A stretch of 64,000 nt of DNA from Desulfuromonas sp. KJ2020 (GCF_024197615.1 NZ_JAKUKE010000003.1:465192-529191), one strand, 5' to 3'. Shown: positions 1-10,270, counted from the stretch's first letter. Notes: generated by a model from the letters alone, not told the origin. Made by a program: numbers and translations.

Positions 1-45
1 ATGAAATCGGCCGAAACGGCTGAGCAGGAAGATCCGTCAGGCTGA
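1..45 (+). CDS. possible 3' end of an upstream gene (partial)
   Basis: Frame 1 is open from the left edge to a TGA at 43-45, encoding about 14 hydrophilic residues. The other two forward frames stop at once or by position 21, so this could be the tail of a gene that enters from outside the window. It begins by chance with ATG. Too short to identify; a non-coding explanation is equally possible. Confidence 0.25.
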   Translation: MKSAETAEQEDPSG

Positions 46-88
46 AATCAACGTACCGAGGAGACTTTTTCCTGAAGGGAGGCAAGAC

Positions 89-469
89 ATGGGGTTGGGA
101 TTTACGGTGTTTCTGGCGGGTGTGGCTGCGGCGGGCTATCTGGGCGTGAAGAAGCTCAAGGAGATCGAACGGGAGATTCGCCAGGAGGCGCGGTCTGTCG
201 CCGAACCCGACCAAGAGAAGCGTCCGTCGGATGTTCAGGTCGAGCCTGAACCAGTACCCCTCGCTGTCGAGACCGAAGAGGGCCTCCCCCTGGAAACCCG
301 AATCCTCCAGTGCCTGGCCGGGCGCCAGGGGATGCTCCAGACGGAGCTTTATGATGATTTCCCCGAGCAGGATCGCAAGACCATGCAGGGGATTCTTCTG
401 GAGATGGATCGCGGCGGCCTGCTGCGGAGGGAGAAGGAAGGGAGCACCTACCGGCTCTTCGTGCCCTGA
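89..469 (+). CDS. small membrane-anchored winged-helix-like protein, unknown function
   Basis: 126 residues. ATG at 89 follows a good ribosome binding site (GGGAGG, about 75-80). Residues 3-19 are a glycine/alanine-rich hydrophobic segment, probably a single N-terminal membrane anchor. Residues 20-60 are a charged linker rich in Glu and Pro. The last 60 residues (ETRILQCLAG onward, through LLEMDRGGLLRREKEG to a C-terminal YRLF) have the helix-turn-helix plus wing pattern of winged-helix domains. The N-anchor plus C-terminal winged helix is seen directly; DNA binding is inference. I do not recognise a named family. It is convergent with eno and shares its terminator. Confidence 0.7.
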   Translation: MGLGFTVFLAGVAAAGYLGVKKLKEIEREIRQEARSVAEPDQEKRPSDVQVEPEPVPLAVETEEGLPLETRILQCLAGRQGMLQTELYDDFPEQDRKTMQGILLEMDRGGLLRREKEGSTYRLFVP

Positions 470-495
470 CAAATAGAGCGCGGTTCAGAGCACAA

Positions 496-539
496 ACAGA
501 AAGGGCCCGCGCATCATGCCGCGGGCCCTTTCTGTTTTT
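496..539. terminator. bidirectional intrinsic terminator
   Basis: A perfect 16-bp inverted repeat (arms 496-511 and 520-535, GC-rich core GGGCCCGCG) with an 8-nt loop is followed on the plus strand by a T run at 535-539. It lies between the stop of the small membrane protein (469) and the stop of eno (555, minus strand), so it probably ends transcription from both sides. The minus-strand U tract is weaker. Confidence 0.85.
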
Positions 540-554
540 CTAACGATCTTTCAA

Positions 555-1862
<1,308 letters not shown>

Positions 1863-1904
1863 TCAAAAGAATGAGATAGGCCGGCGTGCCGGCGACAGGG
1901 TCTT

Positions 1905-1932
1905 TATATAGCACAATGGGGGCAATTTGAAA
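1905..1932 (-). promoter_or_regulatory. putative sigma-70 promoter of eno
   Basis: On the minus strand, TTTCAA (1927-1932) and TATATA (1905-1910) are separated by 16 nt, which would give a leader of about 50 nt before the eno ATG. This is a consensus match only. Confidence 0.4.
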
Positions 1933-1978
1933 CCCCTTTTTCGATCGGCCCAGCGGAGGCAGGGGGTGTTGAAATGAT

Positions 1979-2007
1979 TTGATTTTATTTTGGCCCGGTG
2001 ATATTCT
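1979..2007 (+). promoter_or_regulatory. putative sigma-70 promoter of phoH operon
   Basis: TTGATT (1979-1984), a 17-nt spacer and TATTCT (2002-2007). Transcription would start near 2014, so an upstream TTG at 1979 cannot be the phoH start. This promoter would drive the run of same-strand genes up to lnt. Confidence 0.5.
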
Positions 2008-2044
2008 GCGCGTTCGAATATATGTGCCAGCAAAGGGACATTTT

Positions 2045-3040
2045 TTGGATACGAGCAACATGCGAAAGAGGTTCGTCGCTGAGGATCAGCGCCTGGCGAA
2101 CCTCTTGTTCGGTCAACAGAATAAGAATCTGAAGCAGGTAGAGCGTTCTCTGGGGGTCCGTATTGGCTCCCGGGGGCTGGAGCTCACCATCGAAGGGGAG
2201 AGGTCTCAGGTCGACCTTGCTGTCCGGTTGATGGCGGAACTGCACGCCCTGCTGCAGGAGGATTATCCCCTGTACCCTACGGACATCGATTACGCTGTCC
2301 GCATCCTCAGCAGTGACTCCAAGGCTTCCTTGAAGTCCATCTTCCTGGATACCATTTTCGTTTCCGCCCGTAAAAAGATCATCTCCCCCAAGAGTCTGGC
2401 GCAAAAGCAGTATATTGACGCCATTCGGACCCATGACATCGTTTTCGGTATCGGTCCGGCCGGCACGGGAAAGACCTATCTGGCCATGGCTATGGCGGTC
2501 TCCTTTTTGCTCAAGAAAGAAGTCAGCCGCATCGTGCTCGTTCGCCCGGCCGTGGAAGCTGGAGAAAAGCTCGGGTTTTTGCCGGGAGATCTGGCCGAAA
2601 AAGTGAACCCCTATCTGCGCCCCCTTTACGACGCTCTTTTCGATATGATGGGGATCGACAAGGGTCAGGAACTTATCGCGCAGGGGATTGTCGAGGTGGC
2701 GCCTTTGGCTTTCATGCGGGGAAGAACCCTCAATGACGCTTTCGTCATTCTGGATGAAGCTCAAAACACGACCACCGAACAGATGAAGATGTTTCTGACC
2801 CGCCTGGGGTTCGGCAGTCGCGCGGTGGTGACCGGCGACAAGACGCAGATCGATCTTCCCGCCGGTCGTCTCTCGGGACTGGTGCAGGCCGCCGATTTCC
2901 TGCAGGGAATAGATGGTATATTCCTGCAGTATTTTTCAGACCGTGATGTCGTTCGTCATCCCATCGTCCAGAGTATTGTGCAGGCCTATGATCGGGCCAC
3001 CAGGGGTGCTGTTTCTCAACGGGTCGCGGAAAAGGACTGA
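2045..3040 (+). CDS. phoH: PhoH-like ATPase (YbeZ)
   Basis: 331 residues from a TTG at 2045, chosen because AAGGGA (2033-2038) sits 6 nt upstream; an ATG at 2060 has no good site. It has the PhoH/YbeZ layout: an N-terminal nucleic-acid-binding KH-like region (residues about 15-95), then a P-loop ATPase with Walker A GIGPAGTGKTYLAMA and Walker B FVILDEAQNTT. The family is linked to RNA metabolism and works with YbeY. The phoH, ybeY, ybeX, lnt order is the conserved E. coli ybeZ-ybeY-ybeX-lnt order, here with pgpH-like and dgkA genes inserted. The exact biochemical role is not fixed by sequence. Confidence 0.93.
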   Translation: MDTSNMRKRFVAEDQRLANLLFGQQNKNLKQVERSLGVRIGSRGLELTIEGERSQVDLAVRLMAELHALLQEDYPLYPTDIDYAVRILSSDSKASLKSIFLDTIFVSARKKIISPKSLAQKQYIDAIRTHDIVFGIGPAGTGKTYLAMAMAVSFLLKKEVSRIVLVRPAVEAGEKLGFLPGDLAEKVNPYLRPLYDALFDMMGIDKGQELIAQGIVEVAPLAFMRGRTLNDAFVILDEAQNTTTEQMKMFLTRLGFGSRAVVTGDKTQIDLPAGRLSGLVQAADFLQGIDGIFLQYFSDRDVVRHPIVQSIVQAYDRATRGAVSQRVAEKD

Positions 3041-3052
3041 ATTAATCTTTCT

Positions 3053-5428
3053 ATGACTAAAAACGAACGTAAAAACGAGTCGCCCCCCCGAAAGGCGAAG
3101 GGGCTGGCCACTGGATTCCGATTTTCCCTGGAGGAGCGCTATGTCCGTATGCTGCTTCTCTTTGCGCTGGCCGTACTGCTGACCGTGGTCATTATCCCCA
3201 AGGGGGGATTCGTCCCCGATTACTACGCGCCGGGGGATATCGCTTCGCGGGATATCAAGGCGCCTCGGGACATGCTGATCCCCGACCTGGAACTGACCGA
3301 AAAAAAGCGACAGGAAGCCCATGATGCCACCCTGGCTCTGTACGACTTTGATCCCAAGGCCGGCCAGGAGATTTTTGATCGTCTCCTGCAGGCCCTGAAG
3401 GCCATTCAGGGCGCCAAGGGAAAGGCTGGTGAATTCGAGAGCCTGCTTAAGGAGGTCGAAGGGCTTGTCGGCATCAGTCTGAGCGCTGATGAAGTGCGCG
3501 CCCTGTCCGACCTTTCTCCTCTGGAGGTGTACCAGGTCCCCCTGCGTAATATCCTTATCCAGACCCTGAACCGTCAGGTAGTCGGTAATCTGCAGCTCTT
3601 TGAAGCCGACCGGGAGAAGGGAATCGTCATTCGCGACCTGATGAGCCAGAAAGAGGCGCCCGGACAGAATCTCGATCAGGTAATCGGGTTGGGTGAGGCT
3701 CAGGATTTTGCGCGTTCCAAGCTCAAAACCCTTGACGGCGTGTCGGAAAAAGACCGAACCCTGGTCTTTGCCGTTATTCAGAAACTGCTGCGTCCCAACC
3801 TCACCTTCAACAAGAGCGAGACCGAGGCGAGAAAACGCAAAGCCGCCGAGGAGGTCAAGCCCGTCCTTTTTCAGGTGAAAAAAGGCGAGATGATTGTGCG
3901 CGAGGGCGAGAAGGTTACCACCGACCAGATCAAGAAACTCAGGGCGCTGCGTGAACTGGGGGGAGATCTGAGCGTTTTTCGCATGGGCCTCGGCATGTTG
4001 GGGGGAATTGCCCTGCTCATCGTGGCCGCCCACAGCTTCGCCCAGGTCAACATTCGCAAATACCGCCCCAGAACGCGGGATTTTCTCTTTCTCACGGCGG
4101 CTTTTCTGGGTCTGTTTCTCCTGATCAAGATCGCCATCTTTATTTCCACCGCCCTGGAAACGTCTTTCCCGTACATCGAGTCGCCGACCTACTACTATGT
4201 TTTTCCTTTCGCCGTCGGCGCCATTCTGGTCCGTATCGTGCTCAACTCGGAAATCGCCCTGATTTTCACCCTGGTCTTTTCCGTGCTGATGGGCCTGCTG
4301 TTCGGCAACAGCCTCTTCATCACCATGTACACCCTGGTCGGCAGCCTTACCGGCGCGCACTGGGTGCGCCAGTGCAAACAGCGTACGACCCTCTATCGGG
4401 CCGGCCTGTGGGTCTCCATCGCCAACGCCCTGATGATTCTGGCCCTGCATTTCATGGCAGGGCGGGCCATGGATATCCAGCTCCTCTACAAACTCGGTTT
4501 CGGCCTGGCCGGCGGTTTCTTCTGCGCGGTGATCGTGACGGGCACCGTGCCGCTGGTGGAGCACCTTTTCAAATATACGACCGACATCAAGCTGCTGGAA
4601 TTGGCCAACATGAATACACCGGTTCTGCGGGAGCTGATGATTCAGGCGCCGGGAACCTACCATCACTCCATCATTGTCGGCAACCTGGTGGAGGCTGCCG
4701 CCGAGGCCATCAACGCCAATCCCCTGCTGGCCCGAGTGGCCGCCTACTACCACGACATCGGCAAGATCCGCAAACCGCTCTACTTTGTGGAAAATATCGG
4801 CAATCTGGAGAACAAGCATGACAAGCTGGCCCCATCCATGAGCGCCCTGATCCTTATGGCCCATGTCAAGGACGGTGTCGAGCTGGCCCGTGAAATCAAA
4901 TTGGGTGACCCGTTGGTGGATATCATCCGCCAGCATCACGGCACCGCCCTGATCAAATTCTTCTACGACAAGGCCAAGAGCAAGGAAGATCCCGGTGTGC
5001 AGCAGGTGGACGAGCGCGAATACCGCTACCCCGGGCCCAAGCCGCAGACGCGGGAAGCGGCCCTGATCATGCTGGCGGACGCGGTGGAGGCGGCCAGCCG
5101 CACCCTGACCGATCCGACACCAGCCCGTATTCAGGGGATGGTGCAGAAGATTATCAACAACATTTTCATCGACGGCCAGCTGGACGAATGCGAACTGACC
5201 CTCAAAGACCTCCACAATATCGCCAAGAGCTTCAACCGCATACTGTCCGGCATTTTTCATCATCGCATCGACTATCCCGAGCCTGCGTTCAAGGAGAGGG
5301 ATAAAGATCCGAGTAAAAGGAAAAACGTTGAAGATACAGATCGAGAACCGCCAAAAGAGGCAAAAGATAAGGAAGCTGGACCTGCGAAAAGTGGCTCGGA
5401 AGATCTTAAGCGTCTCGGGATGTCCTGA
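3053..5428 (+). CDS. pgpH: 7TMR-HDED / HD-domain phosphodiesterase, PgpH-like
   Basis: 791-residue inner-membrane protein. Residues about 33-50 form a first membrane helix, about 55-300 an extracytoplasmic 7TMR-HDED domain, and about 305-500 a block of hydrophobic helices. A cytoplasmic HD domain follows, with TYHHSI near residue 537 and the metal-binding pair in YYHDIGKIRKP at about 567-568. In Listeria, PgpH hydrolyses the second messenger c-di-AMP; this substrate is inferred here from family membership. The C-terminal 40 residues are charged and poorly conserved-looking, and their codons overlap the start of ybeY by 101 nt. It lies 12 nt downstream of phoH, as is common outside the gammaproteobacteria. 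Confidence 0.88.
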   Translation: MTKNERKNESPPRKAKGLATGFRFSLEERYVRMLLLFALAVLLTVVIIPKGGFVPDYYAPGDIASRDIKAPRDMLIPDLELTEKKRQEAHDATLALYDFDPKAGQEIFDRLLQALKAIQGAKGKAGEFESLLKEVEGLVGISLSADEVRALSDLSPLEVYQVPLRNILIQTLNRQVVGNLQLFEADREKGIVIRDLMSQKEAPGQNLDQVIGLGEAQDFARSKLKTLDGVSEKDRTLVFAVIQKLLRPNLTFNKSETEARKRKAAEEVKPVLFQVKKGEMIVREGEKVTTDQIKKLRALRELGGDLSVFRMGLGMLGGIALLIVAAHSFAQVNIRKYRPRTRDFLFLTAAFLGLFLLIKIAIFISTALETSFPYIESPTYYYVFPFAVGAILVRIVLNSEIALIFTLVFSVLMGLLFGNSLFITMYTLVGSLTGAHWVRQCKQRTTLYRAGLWVSIANALMILALHFMAGRAMDIQLLYKLGFGLAGGFFCAVIVTGTVPLVEHLFKYTTDIKLLELANMNTPVLRELMIQAPGTYHHSIIVGNLVEAAAEAINANPLLARVAAYYHDIGKIRKPLYFVENIGNLENKHDKLAPSMSALILMAHVKDGVELAREIKLGDPLVDIIRQHHGTALIKFFYDKAKSKEDPGVQQVDEREYRYPGPKPQTREAALIMLADAVEAASRTLTDPTPARIQGMVQKIINNIFIDGQLDECELTLKDLHNIAKSFNRILSGIFHHRIDYPEPAFKERDKDPSKRKNVEDTDREPPKEAKDKEAGPAKSGSEDLKRLGMS

Positions 5429-5783
5429 CGCCGAACTCTCCATCGTCATTCTCTCGGATGAAGAGATCCGCGAGGTCAACCGCGATTATCTGCACAAGGA
5501 CCGCCCCACCAACGTGATCTCTTTTGCCATGCAGGAGGGGGAGGGCGCCGGGCTGAATCCCCTGTTGCTCGGCGACGTCCTCATCTCTGCCGACACGGCC
5601 GCCCGCGATGCCGCCGAGGCCGACGTGAGTTTTGAGAGCGAGCTGTATTTCCTCCTGATCCACGGGATTCTGCATCTGCTCGGCTACGATCATGAGCGTG
5701 GCACCGAGGAACAGGCCAAACTCATGGAAGCAAAAGAACGGGAAATATTCGCCGTCATCCGGAAAGAGTTCCTGGCGGCGTGA
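5328..5783 (+). CDS. ybeY: endoribonuclease / rRNA maturation factor YbeY
   Basis: 151 residues. The zinc site HGILHLLGYDH (His112, His116, His122) is complete. YbeY is a metal-dependent RNase needed for 16S rRNA 3'-end processing and ribosome quality control. The start is a TTG at 5328 with AAAAGG 7 nt upstream; the first residues (KIQIENRQ) match the usual family N-terminus, so the 101-nt overlap with the end of the pgpH-like gene looks real. Confidence 0.95.
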   Translation: MKIQIENRQKRQKIRKLDLRKVARKILSVSGCPDAELSIVILSDEEIREVNRDYLHKDRPTNVISFAMQEGEGAGLNPLLLGDVLISADTAARDAAEADVSFESELYFLLIHGILHLLGYDHERGTEEQAKLMEAKEREIFAVIRKEFLAA

Positions 5784-5796
5784 GGCGGGGGTCGGT

Positions 5797-6507
5797 TTGA
5801 AAGAGGAGATGAAGCCTTCCGGGTGGATTCAGAGCGTCAACTGCGCAATCGAAGGGATTATCTGGGCAGCCCGTTCCCAGCGACACATGCGCTATCACTT
5901 TGTCGCGGCGCTGGTGCTGCTCTTTCTGGCCCTGTTTTTTCAGGTGACGGCCCTTGAGTTCATCCTGCTCGCCTTTGCCGTCACCCTGGTGCTCTTCGCC
6001 GAAATGATCAATACGGCCCTGGAAGTCTTCGTCGATCTCGTCTCGCCCCAATATCATCCCCTGGCCGGCCGGGTCAAGGACGTCGCCGCCGGCGCCGTGC
6101 TTATCGCCAGTATCGGGGCGGTGGTCATGGGGTATCTGGCCTTGTCCCATTACCTCTTCCCTGTGCTGGGCCAGGGGCTGAGTCTGCTCGGACACCCTCC
6201 GGGGGAGCTGGCCGTGGTGTCCGTGCTGGTGGTCACCATTCTGGTGGTTCTGCTCAAGGCTCTGTTGGGCAAGGGAACGCCCCTGCACGGCGGCATGCCC
6301 AGCGGACATGCGGCGATCTCCTTTTCCATTGCCACCTCCATCGTGCTGGCCCAGGTCGGTCCGGTGATTGCCCTGCTGACTCTGGGGCTGGCGGTCATGG
6401 TCAGCCAGAGCCGTCTGCTTCTTAAGATTCACACGCTGCGCGAGGTGGTGGCCGGTGCCCTGCTGGGGGCCGGTGTGACCTGGCTGCTGTTCTGGCTTTT
6501 TGCCTGA
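5797..6507 (+). CDS. dgkA: diacylglycerol kinase fused to PAP2-type phosphatase
   Basis: 236 residues from a TTG at 5797; an ATG at 5809 has its AGAGG too close. The N-terminal half is a prokaryotic diacylglycerol/undecaprenol kinase with three helices and the signature EMINTALEVFVD. The C-terminal half is a PAP2 phosphatase domain with GGMPSGHAAISF and an SRLLLKIHTLRE block, which matches SR-x5-H-x3-D except that Glu replaces the usual final Asp. The first PAP2 motif (KX6RP) appears reduced to a lysine-containing KALLGKGTPLHGG stretch. It probably recycles lipid phosphates at the inner membrane. Stand-alone DgkA is only about 120 residues, so this is a true fusion. It lies 13 nt after ybeY. 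Confidence 0.85.
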   Translation: MKEEMKPSGWIQSVNCAIEGIIWAARSQRHMRYHFVAALVLLFLALFFQVTALEFILLAFAVTLVLFAEMINTALEVFVDLVSPQYHPLAGRVKDVAAGAVLIASIGAVVMGYLALSHYLFPVLGQGLSLLGHPPGELAVVSVLVVTILVVLLKALLGKGTPLHGGMPSGHAAISFSIATSIVLAQVGPVIALLTLGLAVMVSQSRLLLKIHTLREVVAGALLGAGVTWLLFWLFA

Positions 6508-6552
6508 CCGCCCGCAGGCGGTCATAACATCATAGATTCAAGGAGAATTTCC

Positions 6553-7416
6553 GTGGACGATGACAGTCCCCATGACAAACCGCCTTCGTGGGTGACAGGC
6601 CTTCGCGGCCTGCTGTTCGGTCGCCGGCGGCCCATGACCGAAAAAGATCTGCAGGACATTATCGAACAGTCCGAAGAAGAAGGGCTGATCAACGAAGGGG
6701 AGGGGGACATGCTCCACTCCATCTTCGAGTTTGGCGACACCATCGTGCGCGAGGTCATGGTGCCGCGCACCGATATGGTCTGCTGCAGTCTGACGGCGAG
6801 CCTCGATGAACTGCTGGAGGCCATCATTTCCTCAGGGCATTCGCGTATTCCCATCTACGAAGGGAGCAATGATCGCATCGTCGGTATGGTTTACGCTAAA
6901 GACCTTTTACGTTTTTGGGGGCGTAGCAGCGAAGATCTCGACATTGCGCAGGTGATGCGCACACCCTTCTTCGTGCCGGAAACCAAAAACATTGAAGACC
7001 TTTTGCAGGATTTCCGCTCGCGGCGGGTCCATATTGCCATCGCCATCGATGAATACGGCGGGACCTCCGGACTGATTACCATCGAAGACCTGCTGGAAGA
7101 GATCGTTGGTGACATCCAGGACGAGTATGATCTGGAGGAGGACTGGCTGGTCGAAGAGGATGAGTCGACTGTTCTTGTTGACGGCCGCCTGAATATTGAG
7201 GAAATCGAAGAGCATTTCGATATCGAGATTCCTCGGGACAAATTCGATACCGTTGGCGGCTATGTTTTCAACCTGCTTGGGCGCATCCCGGTGCGCGGGG
7301 AGGAGTTGCGGGACGGCGATCTGCACATGACGGTGGTCGAGTGTGATTCACGCAAAATCGGCAAGGTGCGCGTTTACCGGGAGTCTTCCGAATTTCTGCA
7401 GGAAAGCGGCGAATGA
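6553..7416 (+). CDS. ybeX: CBS-domain protein, CorC/YbeX family
   Basis: 287 residues from a GTG at 6553 with AAGGAGA upstream. An N-terminal charged segment is followed by two CBS domains (about 60-115 and 125-190; motifs SRIPIYEG and YGGTSGLITIEDLLEEIVGD) and a C-terminal CorC/HlyC domain with VGGYVFNLLGRIP. There is no membrane helix, as in YbeX/CorC. The family is linked to Mg2+/Co2+ efflux and ribosome-related stress; the precise function is unsettled. Its stop overlaps the lnt start by 4 nt (ATGA), which supports translational coupling. Confidence 0.9.
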   Translation: MDDDSPHDKPPSWVTGLRGLLFGRRRPMTEKDLQDIIEQSEEEGLINEGEGDMLHSIFEFGDTIVREVMVPRTDMVCCSLTASLDELLEAIISSGHSRIPIYEGSNDRIVGMVYAKDLLRFWGRSSEDLDIAQVMRTPFFVPETKNIEDLLQDFRSRRVHIAIAIDEYGGTSGLITIEDLLEEIVGDIQDEYDLEEDWLVEEDESTVLVDGRLNIEEIEEHFDIEIPRDKFDTVGGYVFNLLGRIPVRGEELRDGDLHMTVVECDSRKIGKVRVYRESSEFLQESGE

Positions 7417-8939
7417 GCCGGATGAAGCATCTGCTGCCCGATCGGGTGACGGTGATATCGGCGCTCTCCGGCGGTCTGCTGGCTTTGTCTTTTCCTCGTC
7501 CTTCCCTGTCTCTGCTCGCCTGGGTGGCTTTGGTGCCGCTCTTTCTGGTCATGGACAAAAGGCCCTTCCGGAGCGGTTTTGCCGCAGGAATGGCCTTTTT
7601 TGGGGTGGTTCTCTACTGGCTCAATATCGTCATGACCACCTACGGAAGGCTGGCCCCAGTTTTTTCCCTGGTCGCCTATCTGCTGCTGGTCGCCTATCTG
7701 TCCCTTTTTTTTGCGACCGTCACCTGGGCGGCCTGCCGCCTGCGCGAAAAGAGTGGTTTGTCTATCGCACTGACCCTGCCCGTGCTGTGGGTGGCGCTAG
7801 AATTTGTCCGCTCTTTTCTGCTTTCCGGCTTCCCCTGGGCCTCCCTCGGTTATTCCCAGAACCATCTGCTTGTCATGCAGTCGGCGGATCTTTTCGGACT
7901 CTATGGAATCAGCTTTCTGCTTGTTCTGAGCAATGCCCTGCTGGCGCAAACCCTGGGGCGTCGCGGCCTGGGGCTTTTTGCGGCTCTGCCCTGGCGTGCC
8001 TGGGGGGTCTTTTTTCTGTTGCTGGGGCTGAATTTGGGGTACGGCTATTTTCGTCTGCAGGCCTTTGATCGCCCCCCCGAAAAGGTACTGCGGGTCGGGC
8101 TGATTCAGGGAAATATTGACCAGTCACTTAAGTGGGACCCGGCCTATCAGGCTGAAACGGTGGCCCTGTACGGCCAGCTGTCCCGGCAGGCGGGCAAGGA
8201 CGACCTCGACCTGATTATCTGGCCCGAAAGTGCCACCCCCTTCTATTTTCAGGAAGGAGAGAAGCTGGCGGCGCAGGTCGCGGCAGTGCCGGTGGACACC
8301 GAGGCTTTCCTGCTGTTCGGCAGCCCCGCCTATCAGGTTGTCAACCGCTCTTTCCGCTATCTCAACAGCGCTTTTCTGCTCGATGCGCAAGGCGAAACCC
8401 TCGGCCGCAGCGACAAGGTCCATCTGGTGCCCTTCGGCGAATATGTCCCTTTCGGCGCTTATCTGCCTTTCATCGACAAACTGGTGGTGGGTGTCGGGGA
8501 TTTTTCTCCCGGCATCATCAGCCCTCTGCCCATGAACGGCGCCCGCCTTGGCACGCTCGTCTGCTTTGAGGGGATCTTTCCGGAATTGGCTCGCGACTAC
8601 GTACGCCGAGGTAGTGACCTGCTGGTCAATATTACCAACGACGCCTGGTTCGGTCGCTCTTCCGCCCCTTATCAGCACCTCGCCATAACTCGTTTCCGGG
8701 CCATCGAAAACCGCGTCTGGGTGGCGCGGGCCGCTAACACCGGCATTTCAGCGGTAATCTCACCCCTCGGCGTCATCGACCGGCAGACCCCGATTTTCGA
8801 AAGGGGCTATCTCAATGCAGAGGTCGGTCTGGGCAGTACACCTACCGTCTATACCCGCTACGGCGATGTTGGTCCCGTCCTGGCCCTGATTCTTAGCGCC
8901 TTCTGGCTCTTGCGTACCCGCCGGAAGATGCGCGGTTGA
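7413..8939 (+). CDS. lnt: apolipoprotein N-acyltransferase
   Basis: 508 residues. The N-terminal 200 residues hold about six membrane helices; the rest is a periplasmic nitrilase domain. The catalytic triad is visible as Glu272 (WPESATP), Lys335 (SDKVHLVPFGEYVP) and Cys384 (LVCFEGIFPE), within a few residues of E. coli Lnt numbering. It adds the third acyl chain to diacylglyceryl-cysteine lipoproteins, which makes them substrates for the LolCDE exporter encoded 3 kb downstream. Last gene of the phoH unit. Confidence 0.96.
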   Translation: MSRMKHLLPDRVTVISALSGGLLALSFPRPSLSLLAWVALVPLFLVMDKRPFRSGFAAGMAFFGVVLYWLNIVMTTYGRLAPVFSLVAYLLLVAYLSLFFATVTWAACRLREKSGLSIALTLPVLWVALEFVRSFLLSGFPWASLGYSQNHLLVMQSADLFGLYGISFLLVLSNALLAQTLGRRGLGLFAALPWRAWGVFFLLLGLNLGYGYFRLQAFDRPPEKVLRVGLIQGNIDQSLKWDPAYQAETVALYGQLSRQAGKDDLDLIIWPESATPFYFQEGEKLAAQVAAVPVDTEAFLLFGSPAYQVVNRSFRYLNSAFLLDAQGETLGRSDKVHLVPFGEYVPFGAYLPFIDKLVVGVGDFSPGIISPLPMNGARLGTLVCFEGIFPELARDYVRRGSDLLVNITNDAWFGRSSAPYQHLAITRFRAIENRVWVARAANTGISAVISPLGVIDRQTPIFERGYLNAEVGLGSTPTVYTRYGDVGPVLALILSAFWLLRTRRKMRG

Positions 8940-9025
8940 GCAGTCAGAAAACGGGGAAAGAAACCTTGTGGAAATGATTATCAGCGGCTATAATCCCCCT
9001 CCTGAATTTTTAAAAGGGGTTTACC

Positions 9026-10121
9026 ATGTTTCGTGATGAAAAAGAGGGACTCAAAGAGATCAAGCTCAAGCTCGAAGAGCTGAGGAGGTATCTTTGACGT
9101 TGACACCAAGAAAGAACGCATTGCCGAGCTGGAAGCGGAAATAGCCCAGCCCGATTTTTGGAACCGGGGAGAACAGGCCCAGGAACGCCTCAAGGAGCGC
9201 AACTCTTTGCAGAAATGGGTCGACGCCTGGGAGGAAGCGGCCCAGGAACTGGAGGATCTCCAGGTACTGGTGGAACTTGGCGAAGCCGAGGAGGACGAGG
9301 CGACCCTGCAGGAAATCAAAGGAATACTCCCCGATCTGCAGCAAAAAGTCGCCAAGATGGAATTTGCCCGCATGCTTTCTGGCGAGCATGACGCCAACAA
9401 CGCCATCGTCAGCATCAATGCCGGCGCCGGCGGCACCGAAGCCCAGGATTGGGCCGAAATGCTGCTGCGCATGTACCTTCGTTACTGCGAGCGCAAAGGG
9501 TTCCGCACCGAGATCACCGATTATCAGCCCGGCGACGAAGCCGGGGTCAAAGGAGCCACTTTCAATGTCGAAGGGGAATACGCCTACGGTTACCTGCGGG
9601 CCGAAATGGGCATCCACCGCCTGGTGCGCATTTCTCCCTTTGATGCCAACGCCCGTCGTCATACCTCCTTCTGTTCGGTCTTTGTCTTTCCCGAGCTCTC
9701 CGACGATATCGAGATCGAGATCAACGAAAAAGACCTGAAGGTCGACACCTACCGGGCCAGCGGCGCGGGCGGCCAGCACGTCAACAAGACCGATTCGGCC
9801 ATCCGCATCACCCACATTCCTTCCGGTATTGTGGTGGCCTGCCAGAACGAACGCTCCCAACATAAGAACCGGGCCGTCGCCCTCAAGCAGCTCAAGGCCC
9901 GTCTCTATGAGATGGAGGTGAGCAAGAAGGAAGAGGAGGCTTCGGTCATCGCCGGCGAAAAGAAGGAAATTGGCTGGGGAAGCCAGATCCGCTCCTATGT
10001 GCTCCACCCCTACCGGCTCGTCAAGGATCATCGAACCGGCTACGAGGTGGGCAATACCGACGCGATTCTGGATGGGGAGCTGGACGACTTTATCGAAGCC
10101 TATCTTTTGAGTAAAAAATAA
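9026..10121 (+). CDS. prfB: peptide chain release factor 2, +1 programmed frameshift
   Basis: The ATG at 9026 (AAGGGG upstream) opens a 23-codon frame ending at an in-frame TGA (9095-9097). A +1 slip at CTT-T leads into the long frame to 10121, giving 364 residues, the usual RF2 length. The slip site is the classic one: internal Shine-Dalgarno AGGAGG (9083-9088), TAT, CTT, TGA, C. Shifted reading continues as YLDVDTKKERIAELE, as in RF2. The stop-codon recognition tripeptide SPF (VRISPFDA) and catalytic GGQ (GAGGQHVNKTD) are present. RF2 reads UGA and UAA; low RF2 stalls at the UGA and favours the shift, so it autoregulates. Confidence 0.97.
9083..9098 (+). promoter_or_regulatory. RF2 programmed +1 frameshift site
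   Basis: AGGAGG (stimulatory internal Shine-Dalgarno), a 3-nt spacer, slippery CTT, stop TGA and following C. Compared with the E. coli site only the fourth base of the AGGGGG element differs, and TATCTTTGAC is identical. Confidence 0.95.
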
Positions 10122-10270
10122 GCCGGCTCAGGCTGAGGGTAGCGCACTTTTTAGGGAGAGTTCAGTGGTCTTTGGGCGTAATGGGTCGACGGGCCCTTGC
10201 TCCTTGACTTGAAGGCGCCCTGAGTATATCGTACCCCCTCGCCAAGCCGGGATGAAAGGTGTTGAAATCC

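Noticed and set aside
1979-2044. phoH start at TTG 1979
   Set aside because: It overlaps the predicted -35 box, has no ribosome binding site, and the added residues do not match the family.
2936-5479. 847-codon open frame on the minus strand opposite the pgpH-like gene
   Set aside because: It is antisense to a well-supported membrane protein, has no recognisable domain and is rich in His/Gln/Gly/Asp as expected of a GC-rich shadow.
9026-9097. prfB as a broken gene with an early stop
   Set aside because: The stop is the regulated TGA of the RF2 frameshift site and all flanking elements are intact.
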